Of a stretch of 64,000 nucleotides of DNA, positions 1-8,098 are shown one piece after another. Within the stretch, counting starts at the first letter, position 1; the number at the start of each line of letters is the position of its first letter. This DNA comes from an uncultured Porphyromonadaceae bacterium (lineage in GTDB: Bacteria; Bacteroidota; Bacteroidia; Bacteroidales; Muribaculaceae), in the NCBI GenBank assembly GCA_900550395.1, contig URSD01000004.1, positions 1 through 64,000 of the forward strand, read 5' to 3'. A program made the translations under genes and the position numbers. The notes below the pieces were generated by a model. The model worked only from the letters and a program-made list of their open reading frames with translations. It had not been told where the DNA came from and did no database searches.

Positions 1-819
1 GGCGCCGCCGGTAGGCAGCGTATGGCTGGGACCCGCCAGAAAATCCCCGCAGGCTACAGTAGAAAGGGAGCCTGCGTAGATGGCGCCCGCCGTCCTGCTG
101 CCATTAAGCACGGCCTCTTCATCCCGAGTGACAAGCACCAAATGCTCCGGCGCAAAGGCATTAACCAGTTCCACCCCTTCCTGAATGGAAGAAACCAGAA
201 AACCGTAGGCATGCTTGTCCAGCACCTCCCGGATGATGGATCCGCGGCTCAGCAGGGCGGCCTGGCGTTCCACTTCCGCCTCCACCTGCTCCAATAACGC
301 CTCTGATGTAGTGACAAAAACAACTACGCTGTCCGGGCCATGCTCGCCCTGCGCCAGCAGGTCGGCAGCCAGAAACTCTGCATCCGCAGTATCATCCGCC
401 AGCACCATTACTTCACTGGGTCCGGGCAGCAAATCAATGGCAACAGCTCCCACCAACTGGCGTTTGGCCTCCACCACAAAACGGTTGCCGGGACCAAAAA
501 TCTTTTCCACCGGTTTCACGCTCTCCGTCCCCAGTGCAAGGGCGGCTATCGCCTGAGCGCCCCCTATCTTGACCATTTCCGTCGCGCCGGAGGCATTCAG
601 CGCATACACACGTGCGTGATTCACCCGGCCGTCCGGTCCGCAGGGCGTAGCGGCCACAATCTCCCGCACGCCGGCGGCCTGAGCAAAACCGCCCGTCATG
701 ATGGAAGTGGATACCAGGGGCGCTTTCCCTCCGGGAATATAAATGCCCACACGGTCGTACGGAAGGAACCGCTCCTCCACCTCCACGCCCTGCGCATTTA
801 CGCCGGACCAGTCCTGCCT
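1..819 (-). pseudogene. hisD: Histidinol dehydrogenase fragment, joined in frame to recG (likely misassembly)
   Basis: The minus-strand frame that begins as recG at 1536 continues without a stop to the window edge, but from about 819 downward it reads as histidinol dehydrogenase, the last enzyme of histidine synthesis. Recognisable blocks are PYDRVGIYIPGGKAPLVSTS (about 740-680), KIGGAQAIAALALGTES, GPGNRFVVEAKRQL, VAIDLLPGPSEVMVLADD, LAQGEHGPDS and, at the edge, GPSHTLPTGGA. These correspond to the middle two thirds of a HisD of about 430 residues; the N-terminal third and the C-terminus are missing. The wording resembles Verrucomicrobia-type (Akkermansia-like) HisD, an impression from memory. 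No natural RecG-HisD fusion is known to me, so I call this an artefact of joining two genomes. The exact joint is uncertain to about 20 bases. Confidence 0.85.
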
Positions 820-831
820 GCGGCGGCGGTT
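808..831. other. Chimeric junction RecG/HisD
   Basis: The protein reading changes from RecG (ends ...VDMLRRN) to HisD (begins QDWSGVNAQGVEVEERF) within a GC-rich run of CGC/CGG arginine codons at 817-837. A short shared arginine-codon repeat is the kind of microhomology that can fool an assembler. The junction is in frame by chance or because of that homology. No insertion sequence or inverted repeat is seen at the join. Confidence 0.7.
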
Positions 832-1536
832 GCGGCGCAGCATGTCGACCTGAATGAGAAATACTTCCTCAAACTTGAGACGCAGCCTGGCGCGCTGGAG
901 GGTGGGATTGTCGGGCGGATTGTGTATGGCGCGGATGGCGTCGTTGAGCGACATCAGGCCGAGGCGCGCGATGACGGACGCCGGGAGTGTCTCGCTCAGC
1001 GGCGGGCGCGAGTCGAGCAGATTCTGAATCCAGGTCTGAAACTGGCGTGAGCCTATGTTGCGGTTGCGGAGGGTTTCTGTAAGGGGATAAACTCCACGCG
1101 TGCGTGCCTCGGCCTGCGCGGTGCCGGGCGTCTCCACTTCGGGGTGGGAGAACTGCCAGCGGCCGTTGAACTGCGTGGGCTTGCCGAAGAGCACGTACTC
1201 GGTCTCCGTGAGCAGCTTTTTCTTGATGTAGCTGATGCCCTTGAACCACACGACGTCGACGGCGCGGGTGCCGTCGGTGAACAGCCCTATCAGGCGCGTG
1301 CGCGCGCCTTCGCCTACGGTGTTGAAGCTGACGAAGCGGCCCCTGACCTGCACGGCCGGCATGTCGCCGTCGAAGTCGCGTATCGCATAGAACTTCGACC
1401 GGTCGATGTAGTGCGTGGGGTAGTGGCGCAGGAGGTCGCACGCAGTGCGTATGCCGAGCTGCTTTTCGAGCAGCTCGGCGCGTGCGGGTCCTATGCCCTT
1501 GACGTACTTTATGTCGAGCGACCTCAGCGAGTTCAT
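820..1536 (-). CDS. recG: ATP-dependent DNA helicase RecG, N-terminal part only
   Basis: RecG remodels stalled replication forks and Holliday junctions. Only about the first 240 residues are present: a start at 1536 (MNSLRSLDIKYVKGIG), the PARAELLEKQLGI region, the OB-fold wedge domain (RGRFVSF, TRLIGLFTDG, GKPTQFNGRWQFSHPE) and the linker LRLKFEEVFLIQVDMLRRN that normally precedes the helicase motifs. The sequence then switches to HisD at the arginine-rich stretch near 817-831. The start overlaps the ispD stop in ATGA, so glyA, ispD and recG are probably co-transcribed. The helicase domains with Walker A and B are absent because the frame is diverted, most likely by misassembly. Confidence 0.85.
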
Positions 1537-2213
1537 TCCTGATGGAGCAGTATTTCGGCTATGGCGAGGTCGATGGGGTTGGTTATCTTGATGTTGGAAG
1601 GCTCGCCTGAGGTGAGGACAATGTTGGCGTGTCCGCAGTGCTGCATGATGGAGGCGTCGTCGGAGAAGCTTCCGCCGCAGCGGCGGTAGGCGTCGATGAT
1701 CTCGGGACCGCTGAACGCCTGCGGCGTCTGTACCGAACGGAAGTCGTTACGGTCGACGGCCTGCGACGAGCCGTCGGGCATGAGCCGGCGCAGAGAGTCG
1801 GTCACGGGCGTAGCCGGTATGGCACCGTCCACTCCGGGAACGATGGCCTGCACGGTGGCTCTGATGCACCGGTCGCTTGCGAGGGGCCGCGCGCCGTCGT
1901 GCACGAGTATGATGTCGGGCGCGTGGTCGAGGGCGAGGACGGCATGGCGCACGGAGTCGGAGCGCGTGTCGCCTCCGAGGATTACGGGAGGCGACACGAA
2001 GCCGTGTTCACGGCACAGCTGCTCCCACAGGTCGGTCATCGCCGGGCTGAGCACGACGCTGAGCGATGCGTCGGGCAGCGCGTGGCGCATGCGCCCGATG
2101 GTGTGCATCAGCACCGGGCGGCCGTCCAGGAGGCAGAACTGTTTCGGCACCGTCCCCCCGAAGCGGGAGCCCGAGCCTGCGGCCACTATTATTATATGTA
2201 CCGACTGGCTCAT
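1533..2213 (-). CDS. ispD: 2-C-methyl-D-erythritol 4-phosphate cytidylyltransferase
   Basis: Transfers CMP from CTP to methylerythritol 4-phosphate in the cytosolic MEP route to isoprenoids. The 226-residue length is normal. The CTP-binding glycine-rich loop AAGSGSRFGG lies at residues 11-20 with PKQF at 23-26; HDGARP is at 105-110; NDFRSVQTPQAF at about 156-167 and NIKITNPIDL at 207-216 complete the family signature. The start codon at 2213 sits in an ATGA overlap with the glyA stop, and its own stop overlaps the recG start in the same way, so the three genes look translationally coupled. Nothing unusual is seen. Confidence 0.95.
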   Translation of the reverse strand: MSQSVHIIIVAAGSGSRFGGTVPKQFCLLDGRPVLMHTIGRMRHALPDASLSVVLSPAMTDLWEQLCREHGFVSPPVILGGDTRSDSVRHAVLALDHAPDIILVHDGARPLASDRCIRATVQAIVPGVDGAIPATPVTDSLRRLMPDGSSQAVDRNDFRSVQTPQAFSGPEIIDAYRRCGGSFSDDASIMQHCGHANIVLTSGEPSNIKITNPIDLAIAEILLHQE

Positions 2214-3490
2214 TCGGCGAATATCGGCATGGGAGCCATGATGGCGTTCACCTGCTCGCGCACCGAGGCGATGGCTGCGGGATTGTCGGCGTTGCGCAGC
2301 ACCTCGTCGATGAGGTCGGCCACGACGGTCATCATTATTACGTCGGCGCCGCGTGTGGTGATGGCAGGAGTGCCGAGGCGTATGCCCGATGTCTGGAACG
2401 GTGACCGGGAGTCGTAGGGCACCATATTCTTGTTGGCCGTGATGTCGGCATCCACCAGAGCGCGTTCCGCTTTCTTGCCGGTGAGTTCGGGGAAGTTCTG
2501 CCGCAGGTCAATGAGCACGGTGTGGTTGTCCGTGCCGCCGCTTACTACCTTGTAACCCTTGTCAATGAGTGACTTGGCCAGCGCGCGTGCGTTCTGAAGC
2601 ACGTGCTTCTGGTAGGTCTTGAACGACGGTGCGAGCGCCTCGCCGAAGGCCACGGCCTTGGCCGCGATGATGTGCTCGAGGGGGCCGCCCTGTACCCCGG
2701 GGAATACGGCGGAGTCGAGCAGGGCCGACATTTTCCTGATTTCGCCTTTGGGCGACTTCTTGCCCCAGGGATTGTCGAAATCCTGCCCCATCAGTATGAT
2801 GCCGCCGCGCGGGCCGCGCAGTGTCTTGTGGGTGGTGGAGGTGACGATGTGGGCGTGGCGCAGAGGATTGTCGAGAAGTCCGGCGGCAATGAGTCCGGCG
2901 GGGTGGGCCATGTCTATCATCAGCAGAGCTCCGACGCTGTCGGCGATGCATCGCATGCGCGCGTAGTCCCACTCGCGGCTATAGGCGCTCGCGCCGCCCA
3001 CGATCAGCTTGGGACGCACGCGCAGCGCGGTCTCCTCCATCTTGTCGTAGTCCACGAGCCCGGTGTCGGGGTCAACGGTGTAGTCTACGGCATTGAATAC
3101 CAGCCCGGAGAAGTTGACGGGACTGCCATGCGAGAGGTGGCCGCCCTGCGAGAGGTTGAGACCCATGAAGGTGTCGCCGGGCTGGAGGCAGGCCATGAAA
3201 ACGGCCATGTTGGCCTGCGCGCCGCTGTGGGGCTGCACGTTGGCCCATTCGGCCCCGAACAGCTTCTTCACGCGGTCGATGGCTAACTGTTCGGCCTCGT
3301 CCACGACTTGGCATCCGCCGTAGTATCTGTGGCCGGGATAGCCTTCGGCATACTTGTTGGTGAGGCATGAGCCCATGGCAGCCAGCACCTGCGGGCTTAC
3401 GAAGTTTTCGGAGGCTATCAGTTCCATGCCCATGTGCTGCCTGGCGTCCTCACGGGCTATTATGTCGAAAATCTGTTTGTCTTTGTACAT
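2210..3490 (-). CDS. glyA: Serine hydroxymethyltransferase
   Basis: PLP enzyme that converts serine and tetrahydrofolate to glycine and methylene-tetrahydrofolate. The 426-residue protein starts at 3490 (MYKDKQIFDIIAREDARQ); a longer upstream reading has arginine-rich low-quality sequence and is rejected. Family blocks are MELIASENFVSP near residue 22, YPGHRYYGG near 51, DMAHPAGLIAAG near 193 and the PLP lysine in TSTTHKTLRGPRGG (about Lys222). The GxGGxxH-type substrate region is intact. It leads an apparent glyA-ispD-recG unit with ATGA overlaps. Confidence 0.96.
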   Translation of the reverse strand: MYKDKQIFDIIAREDARQHMGMELIASENFVSPQVLAAMGSCLTNKYAEGYPGHRYYGGCQVVDEAEQLAIDRVKKLFGAEWANVQPHSGAQANMAVFMACLQPGDTFMGLNLSQGGHLSHGSPVNFSGLVFNAVDYTVDPDTGLVDYDKMEETALRVRPKLIVGGASAYSREWDYARMRCIADSVGALLMIDMAHPAGLIAAGLLDNPLRHAHIVTSTTHKTLRGPRGGIILMGQDFDNPWGKKSPKGEIRKMSALLDSAVFPGVQGGPLEHIIAAKAVAFGEALAPSFKTYQKHVLQNARALAKSLIDKGYKVVSGGTDNHTVLIDLRQNFPELTGKKAERALVDADITANKNMVPYDSRSPFQTSGIRLGTPAITTRGADVIMMTVVADLIDEVLRNADNPAAIASVREQVNAIMAPMPIFAE

Positions 3491-3504
3491 GTCGGGGAGA
3501 TGGT

Positions 3505-4077
3505 TTATTTCTTGTTTTTTGTTTTCTGAACGGAGAAACCGAATTTGCCGAGCTTTTCGCCGAGCGCGTAATATCCGCCGTGGCAGTAGGCCATGATGCC
3601 GGAGGCCGCGAGGTCGAAGGCACCGGTTGCCGGGTCGAGATATGCGTCGTCGATGATGACGTTGACAACGTCGGCCAGAAACATGTCGTGGCTGCCGAGG
3701 TGCGTTATCTCCTTTACTCGGCATTCGATGCTGACCGGCGATTCAGCCACTATGGGGCAGGCGTTGGCGCTGCCGGGCGCCGGGGTCAGGCCTGTCAGCT
3801 CCCACTTGTCGCAGTCGCGTCCGCTGCGCACCCCGGTCAGGTCGGTGGGCCGTGCCATGGCCGCCGTCGTGAGGTTGACGGTCATCTCCATAGTCCGGCG
3901 TATCATGTCGTAGCTGTAGCGTTCGGGCCTTATGCTTACGTACAGCATGGGCGGATTGGTGCATACGGTGCCCGTCCAGGCCGCCGTGAGCATGTTGGAC
4001 TCTTCCGCCGTGCCGCATGTCACGATGGCCGCCGGCAGCGGATACAGCATTGTCCCGGGTTTCCAGTTTACTTTCAT
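3505..4077 (-). CDS. Flavin reductase family protein (FMN-binding split barrel)
   Basis: A 190-residue FMN-binding protein of the flavin reductase-like family, which reduces flavins with NAD(P)H or binds FMN for a partner. The fold signature is LYPLPAAIVTCG near the N-terminus, then TNPPMLYVSIRPERYSYDMI, and HLGSHDMFLADVVNVIID in the C-terminal half. I chose the start at 4077 (MKVNWKPGTMLYPLP) because the upstream extension is hydrophobic junk crossing a promoter. A TAGTTTTG box at 4083-4090 lies only five bases upstream of this start, implying a leaderless or nearly leaderless message. The gene is 14 bases upstream of glyA on the same strand. The substrate is not evident. Confidence 0.85.
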   Translation of the reverse strand: MKVNWKPGTMLYPLPAAIVTCGTAEESNMLTAAWTGTVCTNPPMLYVSIRPERYSYDMIRRTMEMTVNLTTAAMARPTDLTGVRSGRDCDKWELTGLTPAPGSANACPIVAESPVSIECRVKEITHLGSHDMFLADVVNVIIDDAYLDPATGAFDLAASGIMAYCHGGYYALGEKLGKFGFSVQKTKNKK

Positions 4078-4082
4078 AACTG

Positions 4083-4090
4083 CAAAACTA
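4083..4090 (-). promoter_or_regulatory. -7 promoter box for the flavin reductase gene
   Basis: On the minus strand the sequence reads TAGTTTTG, matching the Bacteroidota -7 consensus TAnnTTTG. It ends five bases before the ATG at 4077, so transcription would begin about at the start codon. Confidence 0.6.
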
Positions 4091-4132
4091 ATAAAAAAAT
4101 GTGAAAGCGGCGAATTTTTAATCATAGTTTGT

Positions 4133-4140
4133 TACCTTTG
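4133..4140 (+). promoter_or_regulatory. -7 promoter box for the TPR gene
   Basis: TACCTTTG is a full match to TAnnTTTG and lies seven bases before the ATG at 4148, again leaving almost no leader. Confidence 0.65.
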
Positions 4141-4147
4141 CGCCCGT

Positions 4148-4987
4148 ATGAAAGCGATATATTTATTTGTGGCGATGTTTGTGGCTTTTGCCGCCTGTGC
4201 CGCCGAACCCGTTGATACACTTGAGGCTCAGCCGTATTATCTGCTTGTGGGGCAGGCAGAGGAGGCGTTGAAGGATAACCGCACCGACGATGCCGTGGCG
4301 CGGCTCATGGAGGCTATGGCTGTCGACCCGGATAATCCCGGCAATACGCTGTTGTTGCAGAATATGGGAGTGATATACTGGCGTGAGGGACGTGATTCGC
4401 TTGCTCTGTCCACCTTTGACGAGGCTTTGCGCCGCGCTCCGGCCATGGTGACCGTACGGCTCAACCGCGGACGGCTGCATCTCGACATGGGTCACACCGT
4501 GGAGGCCTACGAGGACTTCGACCAGGTGCTCGCACAGGACTCGCTGAACGCGCAGGCGCTGTACTATCGCGGTACGATGAATCTCTACGGCGGCCGCCTG
4601 GAGGCAGCCGAGGCCGACCTCCTGCGGCTTAAGGCGCTGAAGCCTAAGGCGCTCGACACGGCTGTGGCACTGAGCGCGCTGTACAGCCTGAGTGGGCGCG
4701 ACCGCGAGGCCGTGCCGTACTTCGAGATGCTGACCCGCGAGGACCCTGCCCCCGAGTATTTCTCCGGTCTGGCCGGCTGCCTGCTGGCGCTGGACGAGTT
4801 CAGCCGTGCTTCTGAGGCCATCGATGCCGGCCTGAAGCGCTACAGCGACGACCCCGAGCTATACTATTATCGTGCCTGGCTCAACTGCAAGCGCTACCGC
4901 TTCGACGACGCCCACCGCGACGCCGAAAAAGCAATATCTCTCGGCGCCAACCCCGCCCGCGTAAATGCCCTCTTTGAACGGCACTAA
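4148..4987 (+). CDS. Exported tetratricopeptide-repeat protein
   Basis: A 279-residue protein with a signal peptide (MKAIYLFVAMFVAFAACAAEP) and at least six TPR-like helical pairs after it, for example LLVGQAEEALKDNRTDDAV, LNRGRLHLDMGHTVEAYEDF and YYRAWLNCKRYRFDDAHRDA. TPR arrays bind partner proteins or peptides, here in the periplasm or at the cell surface. The signal peptide has Cys17, so a lipoprotein is possible, although the residues before it are not a good lipobox. The start at 4148 is fixed by the signal peptide and the promoter just upstream. It is the last GC-rich gene before the AT-rich island. Its function is unknown. Confidence 0.85.
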   Translation: MKAIYLFVAMFVAFAACAAEPVDTLEAQPYYLLVGQAEEALKDNRTDDAVARLMEAMAVDPDNPGNTLLLQNMGVIYWREGRDSLALSTFDEALRRAPAMVTVRLNRGRLHLDMGHTVEAYEDFDQVLAQDSLNAQALYYRGTMNLYGGRLEAAEADLLRLKALKPKALDTAVALSALYSLSGRDREAVPYFEMLTREDPAPEYFSGLAGCLLALDEFSRASEAIDAGLKRYSDDPELYYYRAWLNCKRYRFDDAHRDAEKAISLGANPARVNALFERH

Positions 4988-5057
4988 GACGCGGTTTAGT
5001 CTTGTCTTACGACTGATAGCCGTTGTTGGCTTTGCCATCATTGCCATTTTTTTTGTG

Positions 5058-5073
5058 CGATTATCTATAATCG
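5058..5073. promoter_or_regulatory. Palindrome upstream of the island promoter (possible operator)
   Basis: CGATTATCTATAATCG has two 7-base arms (CGATTAT and ATAATCG) around a two-base centre. It lies about 27 bases upstream of the -7 box at 5100, where a regulator could act. The operon encodes two ParB-like DNA-binding proteins that could autoregulate through it; this is inference. Confidence 0.35.
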
Positions 5074-5099
5074 AATAGCAGTATCTCGAAAATAAAATG

Positions 5100-5107
5100 T
5101 AACTTTG
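5100..5107 (+). promoter_or_regulatory. -7 promoter box of the AT-rich island operon
   Basis: TAACTTTG matches the Bacteroidota TAnnTTTG box. Transcription would begin near 5112, giving a leader of about 140 bases ahead of the radical SAM gene at 5253. I see no clear -33 element. Confidence 0.6.
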
Positions 5108-5111
5108 CAAT

Positions 5112-5222
5112 CATTGAGCGCCCCATCTGAAAACGACCTGATAAATACTACAAAACAAACGGCGATAGCCGAAAAAACTTCGGAACTTCCAAATAGATGC
5201 TCGGGCTCAAGTCGTTTTTTTA
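5112..5222 (+). ncRNA. Candidate structured leader or small RNA
   Basis: The stretch after the promoter can fold. AAAACGACCTG at 5130-5140 pairs with CAAGTCGTTTT at 5208-5218 (ten pairs, one mismatch), and the 3' arm runs into seven T residues (5215-5221), like an intrinsic terminator. Inside are two mutually exclusive hairpins that share bases: CGGCGATAGCCG (5160-5171) and CCGAAAAAACTTCGG (5169-5183). AGATGCTC (5195-5202) could also pair with split GAGC/ATCT at 5116-5128, which would compete with the closing stem. This could be an attenuator for the operon or an RNA of about 105 bases in its own right. I do not recognise a known riboswitch. Confidence 0.35.
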
Positions 5223-5252
5223 GATACTATTAGGAGTTTCCTCTTATTTATC

Positions 5253-6649
5253 ATGAATGAAACCTTAAAAATAGGACTTGTTGATGCAGACCTTTTGGAT
5301 GGCGGTACACGTCATCCGAATTTGGCTTTGCTTAAATTGGCTGGGTTTCTTTTCGATAACAATATACATTTTGAACTTATTGAGTCCGAAGACATTGACA
5401 TTTCTACTTATGACCGAATATATGTGTCTAAAGTATTTTCCTTTTCAAAAACGCCTATTTTTGTAGAACGAGTAAAAGGAACATCGGATGAATATAAGGT
5501 GATTTTAGGAGGAACTGGTTTTTACGCTACCGTTTCTGACGACGTTATGTTTGCAGCCTTGAGGACCTCTGATATGGAACAATTCGAGAATGACGAATTT
5601 CTATGTTCTTTACCGAATAAACGCGGAGCTAAATATATGGGAATTGATATGGCAAGGCAAATGCCATATTATGATTTATATATACCATATATTGAAAAAC
5701 AAATTAGTGCAGGAAAAAAGCGATCTTATTATAAAGATTACTTATACTATTCGATAGGATTCCTAACACGTGGCTGTTTCCGTAAATGTCCCTTTTGTGT
5801 AAATCGATTGGAGAAACGTGTCCATAAACACTCCGAACTAAAATGGTTTTTAGATAGTAGTGTTGATGACAATGGGCATCTTAAACGTCCGTATATATAT
5901 ATCTATGGGATGACAACTTTTTAGCTTCATCTCCGAGCGTTTGGCGTCCTCTACTTCGAGAGTTAATGGAAACCAAACGTCCATTCCAATTTAGGCAAGG
6001 ACTTGATGAACGGATAATTGCAGAAAGTCCTTATGGTGAAGAAATAGCCGAAACTCTTTCTAAGTGTAAATATCACGGTGACTATATTTTTGCGTTCGAC
6101 AATTGGTCGGACTGTGCGAAAATAGAAAAGGCTCTAAAAATCTGGAAACGTTACAATAAGAAAGAAACCAAATTTTATTTATTTTGCGGATTCAAATTAT
6201 CTCCTGATAACGATGCATTATTACTGAAAGATATACAAGAAATTTTCTACCGTATTGAAGTACTAATGAAGTATGGTTGTCTCGGATACATTATGCGCCA
6301 TGAAGACTATCATAATCATGAATTGGCAAACATATATGTTCAGATTGCTCGATGGTGTAACCAGCCCGCCTTTTATAAAAAAATGTCTTTCTGGGAGTTT
6401 TGTTATCGCAACCAAACATTTTGGGAAGAACATACTCTTGGGCTGAAAAACACTCCGCTAAAGACTTACGAAGAATTCCTTGCGGATTTTAACAATGGTT
6501 ATTACTCCGATAAAAAGATTTGTTTACCACTTAAAACAGTGATTTCTTTCTTGGACAAATTCTCCTCTCATAAAGAAGAACTTCTTCGCCTATTTAATTA
6601 CAAATTAAGAGATTTAGTCGACTCAAGTCTCTGGCTTAAAACAGAATAA
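5253..6649 (+). pseudogene. Radical SAM protein of mobile-element type, split by a frameshift in a TA repeat
   Basis: The frame from 5253 holds residues 1-220: an N-terminal region (KIGLVDADLLDGGTRHPNLA, YVSKVFSFSKTPIF, VILGGTGFYA) and the 4Fe-4S motif RGCFRKCPFCVN with Cys175, Cys179 and Cys182, which cleaves S-adenosylmethionine. It stops at 5924. The second frame resumes by 5966 (METKRPFQFRQGLDERII) and runs to 6649 with FAFDNWSDCAKIEKALKIW and YGCLGYIMRHEDYHN. Removing one TA from the (TA)5 run at 5892-5901 joins both halves as RPYIYLWDDNFLASS and yields one protein of 464 residues. The domain order resembles radical SAM proteins I know from phages and mobile elements; their substrate is unknown. 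The frameshift may be an error, a decay event or a phase switch. Confidence 0.8.
5892..5901 (+). repeat. (TA)5 dinucleotide tract at the frameshift
   Basis: The run TATATATATA within the radical SAM gene is exactly where the reading frame changes. Four copies would give an intact gene; five give a stop about 20 bases later. Such tracts slip during replication and sequencing. Confidence 0.75.
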
Positions 6650-6651
6650 CT

Positions 6652-7686
6652 ATGCCACGTCACGAAAATTTAAATGTTAGCTTCATAAATCTTGACAGAG
6701 ATAATCCTCGTATCAAGAATTATCTGGATAACTATACATCCGAGGAGATTACCTCTGCCCATATCGCTCTTGCATTGTCGAACAGTTCCAATACGCAAGA
6801 TGCTACTACTTCATACACTTCCCTCCGAGATTCTATAAAGAAATGTGGAGGCATTATCCATCCGATAATTGTATCACTTGAAGATGATGGCACCTATGTA
6901 GCTATAGAGGGAAATACTCGCCTGCAAATATACAAGGAGTTCCAAAAAACTGACAAATCCGGTACATGGGATTATATTCCGGCTATTGTCTATGATCATC
7001 TTGAAAACGAAAAGAAGCATGAAATTAGATTACAATCCCATCTCGTTGGTCCTCGCGCATGGGACCCATACTCTAAGGCTAAATATCTTTGGCAGCTGAG
7101 TGAAGTGGAGCATATGCCTCTAAATACGATCATTTCATTATGTGGTGGAGGCAAAACTGAGATACAACGTAGTATAGCGGCCTATCAATATATGGAGACC
7201 TTTTACCGCCCGTATGTGAAATCTAAGCGTAATCGTAGATTTGATATTCGAGAATTTTCTAAATTTCACGAATTTCAGAACAATGCAGTTCAACACAGCA
7301 TCCGAAAAGCGGGTTTTGATTTATCTGTTTTTGCTGAATGGGTTGCTGAGGGAAATATAGACACAGCACAGCGTGTACGTATTCTCCCAAAAGTATTAGC
7401 TAATGATGAAGCAAAGGCTAAGTTCCTTCGCACCAATCTTGGTGAGGCCGAGAAAATTATTTTTGCTGCAGAATTAGATTCTGCGGATTTAAGTAAATAT
7501 CCCTATTACGTATTAGTTTCTCAACTATACAAGAAATTAATATCGAGTGACCCTTCCATTTCTGAAATCCGTCGTTTGGCCACTGAGGATTCTGCTGAGA
7601 CCCAAGAACGGATATACCATCTACAGTCACTTGAAGGGCAGCTCAGTATCATTCTTGAAAACATCGGAAATATTCAAAATGGCTGA
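6652..7686 (+). CDS. ParB-like protein 1
   Basis: A 344-residue protein with the ParB/sulfiredoxin N-terminal fold, a CTP- or ATP-binding module used for DNA partitioning or by nucleases. The nucleotide-binding stretch reads GGIIHPIIV (66-74) then VAIEGNTRLQIYKEF (83-97), so the usual GERR box is EGNTR. The second box, normally ENxQR, reads HLVGPRAWDPYSKAKYL (130-146). A helix-turn-helix-like segment follows at about 153-180 (EVEHMPLNTIISLCGGGKTE). The gene starts two bases after the radical SAM stop and overlaps the next gene. It shares these motif positions with the second ParB-like protein at 9555, so the pair are paralogs. No ParA is present, so ordinary plasmid partition is unlikely. Codons are AT-rich like the rest of the island. 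Confidence 0.75.
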   Translation: MPRHENLNVSFINLDRDNPRIKNYLDNYTSEEITSAHIALALSNSSNTQDATTSYTSLRDSIKKCGGIIHPIIVSLEDDGTYVAIEGNTRLQIYKEFQKTDKSGTWDYIPAIVYDHLENEKKHEIRLQSHLVGPRAWDPYSKAKYLWQLSEVEHMPLNTIISLCGGGKTEIQRSIAAYQYMETFYRPYVKSKRNRRFDIREFSKFHEFQNNAVQHSIRKAGFDLSVFAEWVAEGNIDTAQRVRILPKVLANDEAKAKFLRTNLGEAEKIIFAAELDSADLSKYPYYVLVSQLYKKLISSDPSISEIRRLATEDSAETQERIYHLQSLEGQLSIILENIGNIQNG

Positions 7687-8098
7687 AAGTAGGCTTCATA
7701 AACAACTCGTTCAATGTATAGTTTCGTATATTGAAACTATACCGGATTGTTGTGCCGATTTCATCGAAGCAGACTTAGAAAACTATAATACACGAACTAC
7801 ACGAGTTGTCGGTGGTTTTTATCCTGATGTTTTCTATAAAGATAGCTGTTCCATTTATATTGGAGAAGCAAAGACAGAACAAGACCTTATAAATCCACAT
7901 ACGACAAATCAACTTCTGTCGTACGTAGATGAAGTAAATTTGTTTAATGGTGAACGTCATATAATCTTATGTGTACCATTCGTTGCTGCTTGTACTTTAT
8001 ACAATTATGTTAATCGTATGATTGAACAGCATAATATTACTAATGTGTGTTTTCATTTAATTACAGACTCCTTAAAATCAGAGAAACTATGTCTGTAA
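7679..8098 (+). CDS. Small PD-(D/E)xK-type nuclease-like protein
   Basis: A 139-residue protein starting at 7679, overlapping the end of the upstream gene by eight bases. It carries a restriction-endonuclease-like signature: GGFYPDVFY with Asp50, a short beta-strand, then IYIGEAKTEQDL with Glu63 and Lys65, matching PD-x(n)-(E)xK. Strand and helix spacing after it (NQLLSYVDEVN, ERHIILCVPFVAACTLY) suits the fold. Such domains cut DNA or act as Holliday-junction, VRR-type or repair nucleases. Its place directly upstream of, and overlapping, an SNF2 helicase gene suggests that the two products cooperate, which is inference. A longer upstream start inside the previous gene exists but adds sequence that reads poorly. 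Confidence 0.6.
   Translation: MAESRLHKQLVQCIVSYIETIPDCCADFIEADLENYNTRTTRVVGGFYPDVFYKDSCSIYIGEAKTEQDLINPHTTNQLLSYVDEVNLFNGERHIILCVPFVAACTLYNYVNRMIEQHNITNVCFHLITDSLKSEKLCL

Noticed and set aside
3491..3724. N-terminal extension of glyA
   Set aside because: The extra 78 residues are arginine-rich, overlap the flavin reductase gene in another frame and are absent from the family.
5253..6649. Viperin-type antiviral enzyme
   Set aside because: The cluster motif CFRKCPFC and the flanking wording do not fit the viperin pattern, and the N-terminal region matches a different radical SAM group.
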